A DNA stretch of 64,000 nucleotides from Bin87 sp965220055 (lineage in GTDB: Bacteria; Chloroflexota; Dehalococcoidia; Lucifugimonadales; UBA3495). Every line of letters starts with the position of its first letter. The stretch's first letter is position 1. This document shows, one piece after another, positions 16,187 through 24,685 of this stretch. The translations under genes were made by a program, and so were the position numbers. Below the pieces are notes generated by a model. It saw nothing but the letters and a program-made list of their open reading frames with translations, was not told where the DNA came from and made no database searches. Location of the stretch: assembly GCA_965220055.1 (NCBI GenBank), contig CBDCPE010000004.1:1116001-1180000 (forward strand). Direction: 5' to 3'.

Positions 16187-16190
16187 GCAG

Positions 16191-16224
16191 ACAATGGCCC
16201 GGTCAATCGACCGGGCCATCATTG
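16191..16224. terminator. Strong hairpin at the right end of the element
   Basis: ATGGCCCGGTC (16194-16204), loop AATC, GACCGGGCCAT (16209-16219), extended by ACA/TGT. No strong T-run on either strand. It lies just upstream (minus strand) of the unusual tRNA, so it may insulate it or be part of its leader. Confidence 0.55.
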
Positions 16225-16300
16225 TAACAACACTACGCGTTGCACACGTTCCTTTAGCCTCAACCTGCCAGCAGCCGGACTAAATCACGTTGTGCTACAC

Positions 16301-16313
16301 AAAGTGATACACG
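16301..16313. repeat. Right copy of the 13-bp end repeat
   Basis: AAAGTGATACACG, identical to 5948-5960, preceded by GTGCTACAC, a degenerate copy. Candidate integrase arm site inside the right end. Confidence 0.5.
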
Positions 16314-16330
16314 GTTGCTAGAAATGCCCA

Positions 16331-16351
16331 ATCCCTACTCAAAGTAGGGAT
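16331..16351 (-). terminator. Hairpin after tRNA-Glu
   Basis: ATCCCTACT (16331-16339), loop CAA, AGTAGGGAT (16343-16351): perfect 9-bp stem lying 7 bases past the 3' end of the minus-strand tRNA-Glu. It belongs to the integrated element and probably replaces the tRNA's lost native terminator. Confidence 0.6.
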
Positions 16352-16357
16352 ATTTGA

Positions 16358-16370
16358 GTGGCGCATAGGG
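16358..16370. other. Right attachment site (att core) within tRNA-Glu
   Basis: GTGGCGCATAGGG, identical to 5807-5819, covers the last 12 bases of tRNA-Glu. Beyond it the element reads CTC instead of a CCA end, so integration removed the encoded CCA. Confidence 0.75.
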
Positions 16371-16432
16371 GATTCGAACCCCTGATCTCCGCCTTGAGAG
16401 GGCGGTGTCCTGGGCCGCTAGACGAATGCGCC
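16359..16432 (-). tRNA. tRNA-Glu (anticodon CTC), integration target
   Basis: Minus-strand cloverleaf with acceptor GGCGCAT/ATGCGCC, anticodon loop CTCTCAA (CTC), T-loop TTCGAAT and discriminator A. No CCA is encoded, unlike the four tRNAs at the left of the window. The missing CCA is visible at the left end of the element (5805-5807), as expected if integration split the gene's 3' end. A CCA-adding enzyme must mature it. Confidence 0.93.
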
Positions 16433-16856
16433 GAAAAGAAAACCGATTGGCGACCCAACCGGAATGTAGCGAATTATAGCACGTGCCACTCGGCTTGCAA
16501 CCGGGAGATCTCGTTTGAAGACGATCGGGGCACGCTTGATGACGCGTGTCATTACGCAGGAATGCCGTCCCATTGCGGTTAGTTGCCTAAGCATAGTCAC
16601 CCACGCGGGCGAGATCACCCCGCTGCGCTCGCGAGGGTGACTGTGAAAATCGACGGGTTCTTGATTCCCTTAGTTCGGCACAAACAATCGCCGATCACCG
16701 GGCCAAGTTAGGCAGCTATTGAATTGCCAGCAGCAGCCTGGACCGACGGCGGGACGTGGCCACCAGCAGTGCTCGCTGATGACTCAAGGAATACGGCGCG
16801 GGTTAGCCTGCAATCCAGACCACCCGCAGCGGGCAAATCCCCCAAGTCGCGTGGCG
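16433..16856. other. Intergenic region without recognisable gene
   Basis: About 420 bases between tRNA-Glu and the left end of the IS630-A element. No convincing ORF, RNA or repeat was seen. A tRNA-Glu promoter should lie near 16440-16490 on the minus strand, but no clear boxes stand out. Confidence 0.4.
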
Positions 16857-16857
16857 C

Positions 16858-17130
16858 CTAAACCGAAGCCAAGGTGAAATCTACATTGGCGGGGAGGAGG
16901 AAATCGGCTTGGGTGCTGCCAATTAATTCGTCTGCTTTCGCTTGCAGTACAGCTCGGCATCGGCGTTTAACCTCCTCACATCGGCTGGACAGGGCGGTGA
17001 AAAAGTCGCCCACCTTCTCCAGCACCGCGGCTTTGGTCCCCAGGCACAAGTTGGCGGTCACCTCCTGGCGTACCCAACCCCATATCGCCTCGTCGGCGTT
17101 GAAGTCCGGGCTGTAACTGGGCAGGTTCAC
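16858..17130 (-). pseudogene. IS-A transposase, C-terminal fragment
   Basis: About 90 residues beginning NLPSYSPDFNADEAIWGWVRQE, the C-terminal DDE motif region of an IS630 transposase (the E of DDE in NADEAIWGW). It continues the fragment that ends at 19712 (…TTPGW), the two being separated by the repeat array and nested elements. Confidence 0.85.
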
Positions 17131-17132
17131 TA

Positions 17133-18353
17133 GTACTCAATCAATCTTGGAATAGCAGGGATAAAATCGCTGCAGTTTGGTTCGGGCGTCCTGGGTGGTG
17201 AACCGCCAGTTGATGGTGGTTCCCTTAGCGTTACGCTCGGCTTCATAGGCGTTGATTGCCCGGTGCAGGGCAAGTTCGTCGGGATTGCGCCCCTGGAGAC
17301 AAGCCCGGGTCAACACGCTGAATTCAATCTCCGCCATATTCAGCCAGCTGGCGTGTTTGGGCGTGTGGTGAAACTCCAGTCGCTTCACGATGCGCCGCGC
17401 CTCAGCAGCCGGAAAGGTCTCGTAAAGAGAAGCCATGCGGTGGGTGTTCAGGTTGTCGAGCACCACCCGTACCCCCGGAGCGTGGGGATAGGCCACATCC
17501 ACCAGCCAGCGCATCTGGTGGGCGAAGTCCGGCATAGTGCGCCGTTCGGTGATCGCCACGTGGCGCCAGCCCGCCAGAGGCTCACAGGTCAAGAAGAGAT
17601 TGCGGGTGCCGCCGCGCCGATACTCGTAGTCCTGGCGTCGCGGGCGTCCCGGCTGGGCGGGCAGCGGTGTTCGCACATCGGCCAGCAGTTGGGTGGAGGT
17701 CTCGTCGAAGCACACCACCGGCCGGTCTGGGTCGTAGGGTTCGGCGTAGCGGTCCAGCACGTCCTCCATGGCCGCCACGAACTCCCCGTTCACCTTGGGG
17801 ATGCACCACTGTTGCTTCCGCCACGGCTGGAGGATGTTTTTTGAGCCGCAGCCGCACTGTCTCATACGACAGGCTTTCCACCAACCCCAACTCCACCGCC
17901 TGGTCGGCCAGCAACCGCAGGGTCCAGTGGTCATGGCCCTCGGGCGCATCACTGCACGCCAAGGCAATCAGGTAGGCTTCGCCACGATCATCCAACTTCC
18001 GGTACCGATTGGCTTGAGGATGGTCGTGCAGCACGCCATCCAGTCCCTCCTCAGCGTAGCGCCGTTTGGTGCGTAACACCGTGCGCGGCGACGTGTCCAG
18101 CGCTGCCGCCACCTGGCTCGCGCTCCATCCTTCGTCAGTCCGGAGCAAGATGCGCGCCCGAGTGATTACCCGAGCGGAATGCTGGCCGCTTCGGATCAAT
18201 TGCCGCAGCCGTTCCTGCTCCTCCGATGTCAACTGTACCCTGTATTTCTCCTGAACCATGGATCCTGCACCTCCCGCACCGCTGTTTCCCAGTCAGTGTA
18301 GGGACACTGCTCCACATCACCTCGTATACGCCAATACGGATTTGACTGAATAC
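17133..18353 (-). mobile_element. Nested IS630-family element (IS-B)
   Basis: 1221 bp flanked by TA (17131-17132, 18354-18355) inside CTAG. Imperfect terminal repeats GTACTCAATCAATC and (complement) GTATTCAGTCAAATC. Inserted in a CTAG generated by the 15-bp repeat array of IS-A. Confidence 0.85.
17137..18259 (-). CDS. IS630 family transposase (IS-B), frame changed at an A6 run
   Basis: N-terminal HTH part in one frame (MVQEKYRVQLTSEEQERLRQLI ... SYETVRLRLKK) and the DDE catalytic part in another (QQWCIPKVNGEFVAAMEDVLD ... VVCFDET ... VVLDNLNTH ... ASWLNMAEIEF). The break lies at a run of six A (17837-17842, minus strand). The sister element IS-C has seven A there and fits a -1 programmed shift. 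With six, the frames differ by +1, so IS-B has probably lost a base at its slippery site and may be inactive unless transcription slips. Confidence 0.8.
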
Positions 18354-18456
18354 TAGGTACAGGTTCACTAGGTACAGGTTCACTAGGTACAGGTTCACTA
18401 GGTACAGGTTCACTAGGTACAGGTTCACTAGGTACAGGTTCACTAGGTACAGGTTC
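18352..18456. repeat. Seven tandem 15-bp repeats between IS-B and IS-C
   Basis: Unit ACTAGGTACAGGTTC, seven perfect copies. On the minus strand it encodes the pentapeptide NLYLV in the IS-A transposase frame. Every copy contains a CTAG, the target of IS630 elements. Confidence 0.92.
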
Positions 18457-18460
18457 ACTA

Positions 18461-19668
18461 GTACCGTTGCCAGGTAGATTTGTAAGAATATAAGAAAGCA
18501 GCCATACTTGGGCATGATCTTTCTGTGAGGGAGTGCCCAGCCATGGCTGCCATCAAGTATAAAGTGGAACTGACCGAGGCCGAACGTTCCCGTCTCAATG
18601 AGGTGTCCCAGCGAGGCAAGGCGTCAGTGCGCACCGTGAAGCGTGCGCTGTCGCTGCTCAAGGCTGACCAGGGGGTTAGGGACCGTGAGATAGCCGATGT
18701 GCTGTTGGTCAACGCGGCCACGGTCGCCAGAGCACGGAAGCGGTACGTGGAGGAAGGACTTGAGGCCGCCATCAATGACCGACCGCGGCCGGGCCAGGAG
18801 CGCAAGCTGGACGGGAGGCAGGAAGCGCACCTGATCGCCATTGCGTGCAGCGCCGCGCCCGAAGGGCACACGCACTGGACACTCCAGTTGTTGGCCGACC
18901 AGGTGGTGGAGTTGGAGTTTGCCGATAGCATCTCCCTGGAGACGGTGCGCCAGATGCTCAAAAAAACGAACTCAAGCCGTGGCAGAAGAAGGAGTGGTGT
19001 ATCCCCAAGGTGAGCGGGGAGTTCGTGGCGCGGATGGAGGACGTGCTGGACCTGTACCAACAGGCGTACCATCCGGAGCGGCCGGTAGTGTGTTTCGACG
19101 AGACCTCCCGGCAATTGACTGGGGAGGTGCGTCCGCCCCTGGCGGCTGCCCCCGGACGGATGGCACGCTATGACACCGAGTACCAGCGCAACGGGACACG
19201 GAACCTGTTCATGATCTGCGAGCCGAAGGGTGGATGGAGACATGTGGCGGTGACCGAGCGCCGCACTGCGGTGGACTTCGCGTACCAGATGCGGTGGCTG
19301 GTGGACGAGGCCTACCCCGATGCCGAGGTGGTCAGGCTGGTACTGGACAACCTCAACACCCACAAGCTCGGCTCACTCTACGAAGCATTTGAGCCCGGCG
19401 AAGCTCGGCGCATCGCCCAACGCCTCGAGTTTCATTACACTCCCACGCACGGCAGCTGGCTGAACATGGCTGAGATCGAGTTGAGCGTCTTCAGCAGAGG
19501 GTGTCTGAACCGCCGTATCAGCGATGAGCCGGAGCTGCGGCGAGAGGTTGCGGCGCTCGAACGCGAGCGCAACGCAGCAAAATCAGCCATAGACTGGCGG
19601 TTTACCACCCAAGATGCTCGCCGTAAGCTCCAACGTATCTACCCTGCAAGATCAGATTGAAACGGTAC
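18461..19668 (+). mobile_element. Nested IS630-family element (IS-C)
   Basis: 1208 bp flanked by TA (18459-18460, 19669-19670) in CTAG. Terminal inverted repeat GTACCGTT at both ends. Inserted in opposite orientation to IS-B, between the seven-copy and three-copy repeat blocks. Confidence 0.87.
18543..19660 (+). CDS. IS630 family transposase (IS-C), programmed -1 frameshift
   Basis: First frame (from ATG 18543): MAAIKYKVELTEAERSRLNEV, a helix-turn-helix region, to LETVRQMLKK. Second frame: WCIPKVSGEFVARMEDVLD, VVCFDETSRQ (first D), VVRLVLDNLNTHK (second D), GSWLNMAEIELSV (E). The frames meet at seven A followed by C (18960-18967), an A AAA AAC slippery heptamer, consistent with -1 shifting. 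Same subgroup as IS-B. Apparently intact. Confidence 0.87.
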
Positions 19669-19711
19669 TAGGTACAGGTTCACTAGGTACAGGTTCACTA
19701 GGTACAGGTTC
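19667..19711. repeat. Three tandem 15-bp repeats right of IS-C
   Basis: Same ACTAGGTACAGGTTC unit as at 18352-18456, three perfect copies, joining the IS-A transposase frame at …TTPGW-NLYLV. Confidence 0.92.
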
Positions 19712-20579
19712 CAGCCGGGCGTGGTCAGGTAGGCTCGCAGCGCAGCGCCCCGATGGGCTGGCGAATTGTCCCAAATCACGGTCAGCGGCTCGTTATGCCG
19801 TGCCCGCAGCTGTCGCAGGAAGGCAGTGGAGGTAGTCGCGTTGCTGTTGCCCGCCAGTTCCATCACCTCCACCTCGCCGGTCTCCAGACACACCGCCGAG
19901 TAGTAGCTGGCTTTCTCGCCTCGGCGCGGGCTGGTGGAGCCCACCAAGGCCGGTTCTCCCTTCAGCACCCACTTGCCCCGCAGATCCGCATCCGCCCGAA
20001 AGTGGGCCTCGTCAGCGAAGAATATCTTGGCCCCAGTCCGTCGGGCTGCTGCCGTCAGAGCCGCATATTCCCCCACAAAGGCTTCCCGCCGCACTGGGTC
20101 CGCCTTGACCAATTGCTTCTTGGGCCGCTTCAGCACAAACCCCAACCGGTGCCGGTAGTTCCGGCAACTGCTCCGGCTCAGTACCAACCCGAGGCGCTCC
20201 CGCACCTACCGGCGCACCGCCTTCCAGTTCCAGTTGGATAGTTCGATGCCCGCCTGCGATGGCAATTCCTGCACCGCCGCCTTCAACTCGGCCTGCTGCT
20301 CCCCGTTCAGCGCGGGGGGGAACCTCCCGACTGCTCAAAAGCCAGCGCCCTCGGACCGCCTTCCGAGAATGCCTCGGCCCATTGGCCAATGGTGTGGGCA
20401 TCCCTTTCCAACGCCCGAGCTACTGCCGCGGCCGTCCAACCCCGCGCCAGCAGCCACAGCGCGTGCCACCTTTCCCGCTCCCGTGGCGTCTGAGCCCGAT
20501 ACATCCGCCGTCGTACCTCAGCCTCATCCATTCGCCACCGCTCCAGCAGCACTCCCATCTCCATCATGCCCAACAGCAA
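19712..20579 (-). pseudogene. IS-A transposase, N-terminal and central part (degraded)
   Basis: The N-terminal HTH segment (RWRMDEAEVRRRMYRAQTPRERERWHALWLLARG) runs to a G7 homopolymer at about 20314-20320, where the frame changes. The frame then reads on to AVRR, a TAG stop near 20206-20208 where a tryptophan codon is expected, and resumes as VRERLGLVLSRSSCRNYRHRLGF ... KIFFADEAHFRADADLRGKWV (first D) ... TVIWDNSPAHRG (second D) ... AYLTTPGW. It then enters the NLYLV repeats. At least two inactivating lesions besides the insertions. Confidence 0.82.
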
Positions 20580-20664
20580 CCTCCAACTCTGATTTGTTCA
20601 CCGACCAACTCAACCACCGTCAATTCTACCCAACGCCAATGCGGGTTTCACCTTGGCTTCAGTT

Positions 20665-21321
20665 TAGGTTGTGGGGCCGCGTGGAACGGAGCCAGCGGGT
20701 GTCGGGCGACAGCGAGCGTCGCCGACGAAAATACCAGAACCCAGGGTTGTCCCTGTGCTGTGTGTGACCCGAGATGTCCAGACTGGTTGACTGATGTCCT
20801 CCTTGCGGCAGGTCGATGGTTTAGCGTGGGCGTCAGGCGTTACGGTTTCGAGTTGGTGTCTGAGTACGGCCAACACCATTTTTGTGCAGAAGTTTGCATC
20901 CTTAGATTCCGCGTCCCGCGTGGTCTAAATCGCGTTGATCCGGGAAGGCTCGGCACGGGGCGGAAGGTATCACCCACCAGACATCGGGCAGGCCACCTTA
21001 CGGAAACATCACGCATTGGCCCGTGACAGACTTTTCCTTACGACAATGGACTGGGCCGTTGCAAGTCCCAAACCGTATCGCTGGACCGTGTTCCGACGTT
21101 CGTTCGGCGATGCCGCTGGCCTGGCGGCGTCCGACAGAAGTTGCGCTGGCTTCGGTAGAGGCTGCCTGACAGGTTTCTGTTAAACCGGAAGCACGACCAG
21201 GCGCAACGAGCCGGTGTCATCAGATTTCCTTTCGCGGGGCGGCGACCTGCCAGCGGGTCAATTGATTTGCCCGCGACGCACTTCTGTTAAACTGGCTACA
21301 TCCGCCCACTTGTCGGAAGGA
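20665..21321. other. Intergenic region without recognisable gene
   Basis: About 650 bases. Some frames are open on the plus strand but none looks like a protein. TTCTGTTAAAC occurs twice (about 21175 and 21283), the second just before the next gene, and may include a -10-like TTAAAC. Nothing else seen. Confidence 0.4.
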
Positions 21322-22338
21322 ATGGAATTGGAAACAGGAAAATTGCCACCCGAACTCATGACGGAGCTGCTCGCTGGCCTCAACACAACAGACCCCCAGC
21401 TGTTGGTGGGGCCGTCTGTCGGGGAGGATTGCGCCGTGGTGGAAATAGGTAACCGATTGCTGGTCGCCAAATCGGATCCGATCACGTTTGCCACGGACCG
21501 GATCGGTTGGTATGCCGTCCAGGCGAATGCCAACGACATCGCGTGCTCTGGAGCTGAGCCGCGCTGGTTCATGCCCACCATTCTGCTGCCATCCCACGCC
21601 GGCCCGGACGACGCCCGAGCGATCTTCGCGGACATCGCTGAGGCTTGCCGCCAGTTGGAAGTCTCGGTGATCGGAGGACATACAGAGGTAACGGACGGCG
21701 TGCCGCGGCCGATCATATCGGGCACGATGATGGGCGAATTGTCGGACCGGCGACAGTTGGTGGTCACCTCCGGCGCGAGGGACGGCGACAGCATCATAGT
21801 TACGGCCGGCGTGGCAATTGAGGGCACGGCGATACTGGCCCGCGAGTATTGGGGCGCATTGCAGTCAAACGGAGTGAACGCCGAAACGATAGGGCAAGCA
21901 TCAACGTACCTGAGCAATCCAGGCATCAGCGTAGTATCGGCGGCGCGGGCTCTCCGTGGCGCCGTGGACGTTCATAGCATGCACGACATTACGGAGGGCG
22001 GCCTAATCACAGCCCTCCGGGAAATTGCCACTGCGTCGAACTTGGGATTGGTGGCAGAGGCAGAATGCGTCCCAGTACTTCCGGAGTGCCGGGAGATCTG
22101 CGACGCCGTCAACATCGACCCACTGGGACTGCTGGGCTCCGGCGCATTGATCGCTACCATGGGGGCGGGAGACGTCCCGCGAGCACTGCGGGCCCTGGAC
22201 CGCATCGGCGTCACCGGCTGGGAAATCGGTCAGATGATGGAAGCCTCAGATGGCTTGTGGCTCATCGACCGCGAGGGTGAGCACACTCTACCCGAATTCC
22301 GCCGGGATGAACTGGCCCGATTCCTGGAAACGCAGTAG
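21322..22338 (+). CDS. AIR synthase (PurM/HypE-like) family protein
   Basis: 338 residues. PurM-fold ATP-binding protein: VGEDCAVVEIGNRLLVAKSDPITFATD in the N-terminal half, AVQANANDIACSGAEPRWF, VIGGHTEVTDGV, and GSGALIATM in the C-terminal half. This is closest to the HypE/AIR-synthase-related group; HypE dehydrates a carbamoyl group for hydrogenase maturation, but no hydrogenase genes are near, and the C-terminal catalytic Cys tail of HypE is absent. ATG at 21322 has GGAAGG only 2 bases before it; the TTG at 21328 would have better spacing. Exact substrate unknown. Confidence 0.78.
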   Translation: MELETGKLPPELMTELLAGLNTTDPQLLVGPSVGEDCAVVEIGNRLLVAKSDPITFATDRIGWYAVQANANDIACSGAEPRWFMPTILLPSHAGPDDARAIFADIAEACRQLEVSVIGGHTEVTDGVPRPIISGTMMGELSDRRQLVVTSGARDGDSIIVTAGVAIEGTAILAREYWGALQSNGVNAETIGQASTYLSNPGISVVSAARALRGAVDVHSMHDITEGGLITALREIATASNLGLVAEAECVPVLPECREICDAVNIDPLGLLGSGALIATMGAGDVPRALRALDRIGVTGWEIGQMMEASDGLWLIDREGEHTLPEFRRDELARFLETQ

Positions 22339-23307
22339 TCAGTCCTCCAAGTAGAGGTTGATGCAATCCCGCAGCTGCGCCAGCGTAATGTTGCCGCCGC
22401 TGACGGTTATCGACACCTTTAGCCCTCGCACGAGATTCGGGCGCTTTACGGCTCCGGCCAGCGCGGTGGCCCCGGCCCCTTCGGCCAGAGTGTGAGCCTT
22501 TTCCACCAGCATAGCGACGGCGCGCCGGATGTCGTCTTCGCTGACCAGGACGAAATCGTGCAGGCGATGGCGCATGATCTGCTGGGGTAGTTCGTAGCCT
22601 TCAGCGGTCGCTGTGCCTTCCACCCAGGTGCGCATGGGAGCCTGCACCAGCTGTCCCTGCTCCCAAGACAGGTAGGCGGCAGGAGCGGCTTCCGACTGTA
22701 CGGCGACGACCCGGATCTCGGGGTTGAGTGCCGGAGCGACGATGCAGGCTCCTGATACGCCGCTGCCACCACCGATAGGCAAGAACATCACGTCCACGTC
22801 GGGCAGGTCTTCAATGATCTCGAGGCTGGCGGTGGCGACTCCCGCTATGAGCTCCGGCTCATTGACAGGGTGGATATAGCGGTAATCCTCTTCCGCCGCG
22901 AGCCGCTCGCAGTAACGACGAGCCTCATCAAAATTCGCACCGTGGAAGATCAGCTCAGCGCCCAAGGCTTCCATTGAGGCCACCTTATTCGGGTTCGCAT
23001 CAACGGGCAGGCCAATCAAGGCTCGGGCTCCAAAGGTGCGGCAGGCACTGGCGATGGACTGACCATGATTGCCGCTACTTGCAGTGATCACGCCGCGTTG
23101 CCGGTCCGCTTCATCCATGTTGGCAAGCAGATTGATGCCGCCGCGGGCCTTGAAAGCGCCCAGGGGAAGATGTTCCTCGTGCTTCAGATAGACCTCGGCG
23201 TCCAAGGTCTCGCTTAATCCGGCCGAATAAGTCAGCGGAGTACGCGGAAAGTAAGAGCTGATAGTGGAACGGGCGCGATACACGTCGCGCAGGGTTGGGA
23301 TGTTCAA
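22339..23307 (-). CDS. PLP-dependent threonine/serine dehydratase-like enzyme
   Basis: About 323 residues of fold type II PLP enzymes. K in LPLGAFKARGGINLL is the expected PLP lysine; SSGNHGQSIA binds the substrate carboxylate; GGGSGVSGA is the phosphate-binding glycine loop. No ACT regulatory domain, so it resembles catabolic dehydratase or serine racemase types. The start is uncertain: TTG at 23307 gives a normal N-terminus (LNIPTLRDVYRARSTI), while the frame is open to 23370. Convergent with the AIR synthase gene; the stop codons abut. Confidence 0.82.
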   Translation of the reverse strand: MNIPTLRDVYRARSTISSYFPRTPLTYSAGLSETLDAEVYLKHEEHLPLGAFKARGGINLLANMDEADRQRGVITASSGNHGQSIASACRTFGARALIGLPVDANPNKVASMEALGAELIFHGANFDEARRYCERLAAEEDYRYIHPVNEPELIAGVATASLEIIEDLPDVDVMFLPIGGGSGVSGACIVAPALNPEIRVVAVQSEAAPAAYLSWEQGQLVQAPMRTWVEGTATAEGYELPQQIMRHRLHDFVLVSEDDIRRAVAMLVEKAHTLAEGAGATALAGAVKRPNLVRGLKVSITVSGGNITLAQLRDCINLYLED

Positions 23308-24064
23308 AGCGGTTCTCCGTGGTAGCGCCAATGCGGCTGCTCTGTATCTCCGCAAGACTAGAGAGGCCATTCTTTGGTGTCAACCGCCCAGTGGATGCTT
23401 AGGGACGGCAACTTTGCCTACGACATCCTTTCACCAGGCGCAATCGAACCGATGCCGGAAGGGACTACGCACATGTACTGCTGGATGCATTACACTTCGA
23501 TACACCCACGGTCGCCATGCGTTTTTGTCAACCGGCCGACGGCCGTGTAATAGACTCATGATACATTTGATGGTCATTGGCTTTCTTGTATTTGAGCGGA
23601 TTTTACGTGTACACAGTTGGATTTCGTGTAAAATCTAAAGCTGGTGCCCGTTACGGCAAAAGTAATACATCAATACATCCACGATAAGCAGCATTGTCGA
23701 CGATCGGCTGCCCAATATAAATGTACTGGCAATTAATACACGAAACCAGGGCAACAGGACCGGGACGCAGGCGCAGTACGCTTCGCAATGGGCAGTACAC
23801 CACCCCAACAGGGGGTGCCATGCAACCATTTATGACATCCCGTTAGCGAGGTAACCCAACACGGCGCGTCAGAATCCCTGCTGGCTCGAAGTCAGAGTAG
23901 CCAACTGGACCCTCACCGACTGCAAAGACCAAAAATCACCAAAATTACCCGGATTTGGTTTTCGAGTGCCTAGCAACCAGGTCTGCACTGTGTCAAAATA
24001 GGCACGTAACCAGCAGCGTTCTAAAAGAATATAAAAAACTTTTATGATTGTTCTTTGGGAGCGC

Positions 24065-24093
24065 TTGACATTGGTCCAATCCCAAGGTAGTGT
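24065..24093 (+). promoter_or_regulatory. Promoter of the small HTH gene
   Basis: TTGACA (24065-24070), 17 bases, TAGTGT (24088-24093). The perfect -35 box and spacing make a credible sigma-70 promoter about 90 bases before the HTH gene. Confidence 0.6.
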
Positions 24094-24152
24094 AGCGGAA
24101 TATTGATTTCGGTAACGAATCAACAGCGTACCTACGCTGCCGACTACGGAGT

Positions 24153-24173
24153 GTACACCGATAGGTACACCGA
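24153..24173. promoter_or_regulatory. Direct repeats upstream of the HTH gene
   Basis: GTACACCGA at 24153-24161 and again at 24165-24173, 12 bases apart (about one helical turn), just before the ribosome binding site. Possible autoregulatory site for the HTH protein. Confidence 0.45.
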
Positions 24174-24185
24174 CGGAGGTGCATT

Positions 24186-24410
24186 ATGGCACGCAAAACC
24201 AAATTGATGCTTCGCGTAGAAAAGGAATTCGACCAGCCTTTGGAGCGGTTGCTGCCGGAACTGGTCAACGACCAAGGGCTGACGGCGACGGCCGACACCC
24301 TGGGTGTTAGCAAGGCCACGCTGGGCTACTGGATGCTCAAGATGGGCATCAATGTAAAGCGCGTCGCGTTGGCTCCTGGTGAAGTGCTGGAGGTCAAGCG
24401 CACCAACTAA
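24186..24410 (+). CDS. Small helix-turn-helix DNA-binding protein (74 aa)
   Basis: LTATADTLGVSKATLGYWMLKMGINVKRVALAPGEVLEV forms a helix-turn-helix, preceded by a charged helix (LMLRVEKEFDQPLERLLPELVND). Resembles small resolvase-HTH-like or Fis-type regulators. CGGAGGTG precedes the ATG. It has its own promoter and terminator and no neighbours, so it may be a stand-alone regulator. Confidence 0.72.
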   Translation: MARKTKLMLRVEKEFDQPLERLLPELVNDQGLTATADTLGVSKATLGYWMLKMGINVKRVALAPGEVLEVKRTN

Positions 24411-24532
24411 TCGCAACTACGTCGCGGAGCGCGCCCAGGTCCGCCCGCGACGCAGGTGACATGCCGACGACCCAAAGGCGAGCTGGTCCGTCGGCGCACT
24501 GGTTCCGCGTGCAAGCGTGGGACAGCAGAACT

Positions 24533-24564
24533 CCCCGGCCGGTGGCAAAAGGTCGGGGTGTTTT
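24533..24564 (+). terminator. Terminator of the HTH gene
   Basis: CCCCGGCC (24533-24540), 10-base loop, GGTCGGGG (24551-24558; one G-U pair), then TGTTTT. Confidence 0.6.
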
Positions 24565-24629
24565 GCTGCCTGCCCAAGTCAACGGTCGGCGCGAATTACC
24601 CCGCCTTAGGTGGCCATCATGGCAGGAGC

Positions 24630-24657
24630 AAAAATAAGGCACCCCACTCGGGGCGCC
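24630..24657 (-). terminator. Terminator of the acetamidase/formamidase gene
   Basis: Read on the minus strand: GGCGCCCC, loop GAGT, GGGGTGCC, then TTATTTTT. Stem of 8 pairs (one G-U). Confidence 0.8.
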
Positions 24658-24685
24658 CTAGCAATGCCGGATAGGAACAGGGAAG

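Larger units (their letters stand above)
5807..16370. mobile_element. Integrated satellite-like element (capsid-forming PICI type), 10.6 kb
   Basis: Bounded by 13-bp direct repeats, the right one being the 3' end of tRNA-Glu. All protein genes point rightward: tyrosine integrase, AlpA-type regulator, two small proteins around a PriCT/AAA replication protein, then TerL, HNH nuclease, head closure protein, major capsid, prohead protease, connector and portal. There is no recognisable tail, lysis, holin, CI-repressor or small-terminase gene. Capsid-forming phage-inducible chromosomal islands, which make their own small heads and use a helper's tails, have this content and size. A decayed prophage that lost its tail module is the alternative. 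Left flank TGGTGG fits the original tRNA CCA end. Confidence 0.8.
16861..20664 (-). mobile_element. Outer IS630-family element (IS-A), inactive, split by two nested ISs
   Basis: The ends are imperfect inverted repeats: left AACCGAAGCCAAGGTGAAA..., right (complement) AACTGAAGCCAAGGTGAAA.... A TA flanks each side (16859-16860 and 20665-20666), and the joined target reads CCTAGG, i.e. the CTAG target of IS630 elements. The transposase is broken by a nonsense codon, a frame change and an internal repeat array that carries two further IS630 elements (17133-18353 and 18461-19668). Confidence 0.85.
23308..24185. other. Long intergenic region, AT-richer than its surroundings
   Basis: Nearly 900 bases with no convincing gene. 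It contains several TACA-rich motifs, a GATTTTAC/GTAAAATC inverted pair (23599-23606, 23628-23635) and the promoter and repeats described next. The composition change suggests acquired or degraded DNA. Confidence 0.45.

Noticed and set aside
5807..16370. Complete temperate prophage
   Set aside because: No tail, tape-measure, lysis or repressor genes in 10.6 kb, and both ends are defined by att repeats, so missing modules do not lie just outside.
18352..19711. CRISPR-like or integron-like repeat array
   Set aside because: The 15-bp units are directly joined without spacers; they are codon repeats of a transposase gene. The 22-bp and 24-bp arrays also lack spacers.
20935..21183. 82-residue plus-strand ORF in the gap after the IS630 cluster
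   Set aside because: No ribosome binding site and no protein-like pattern.
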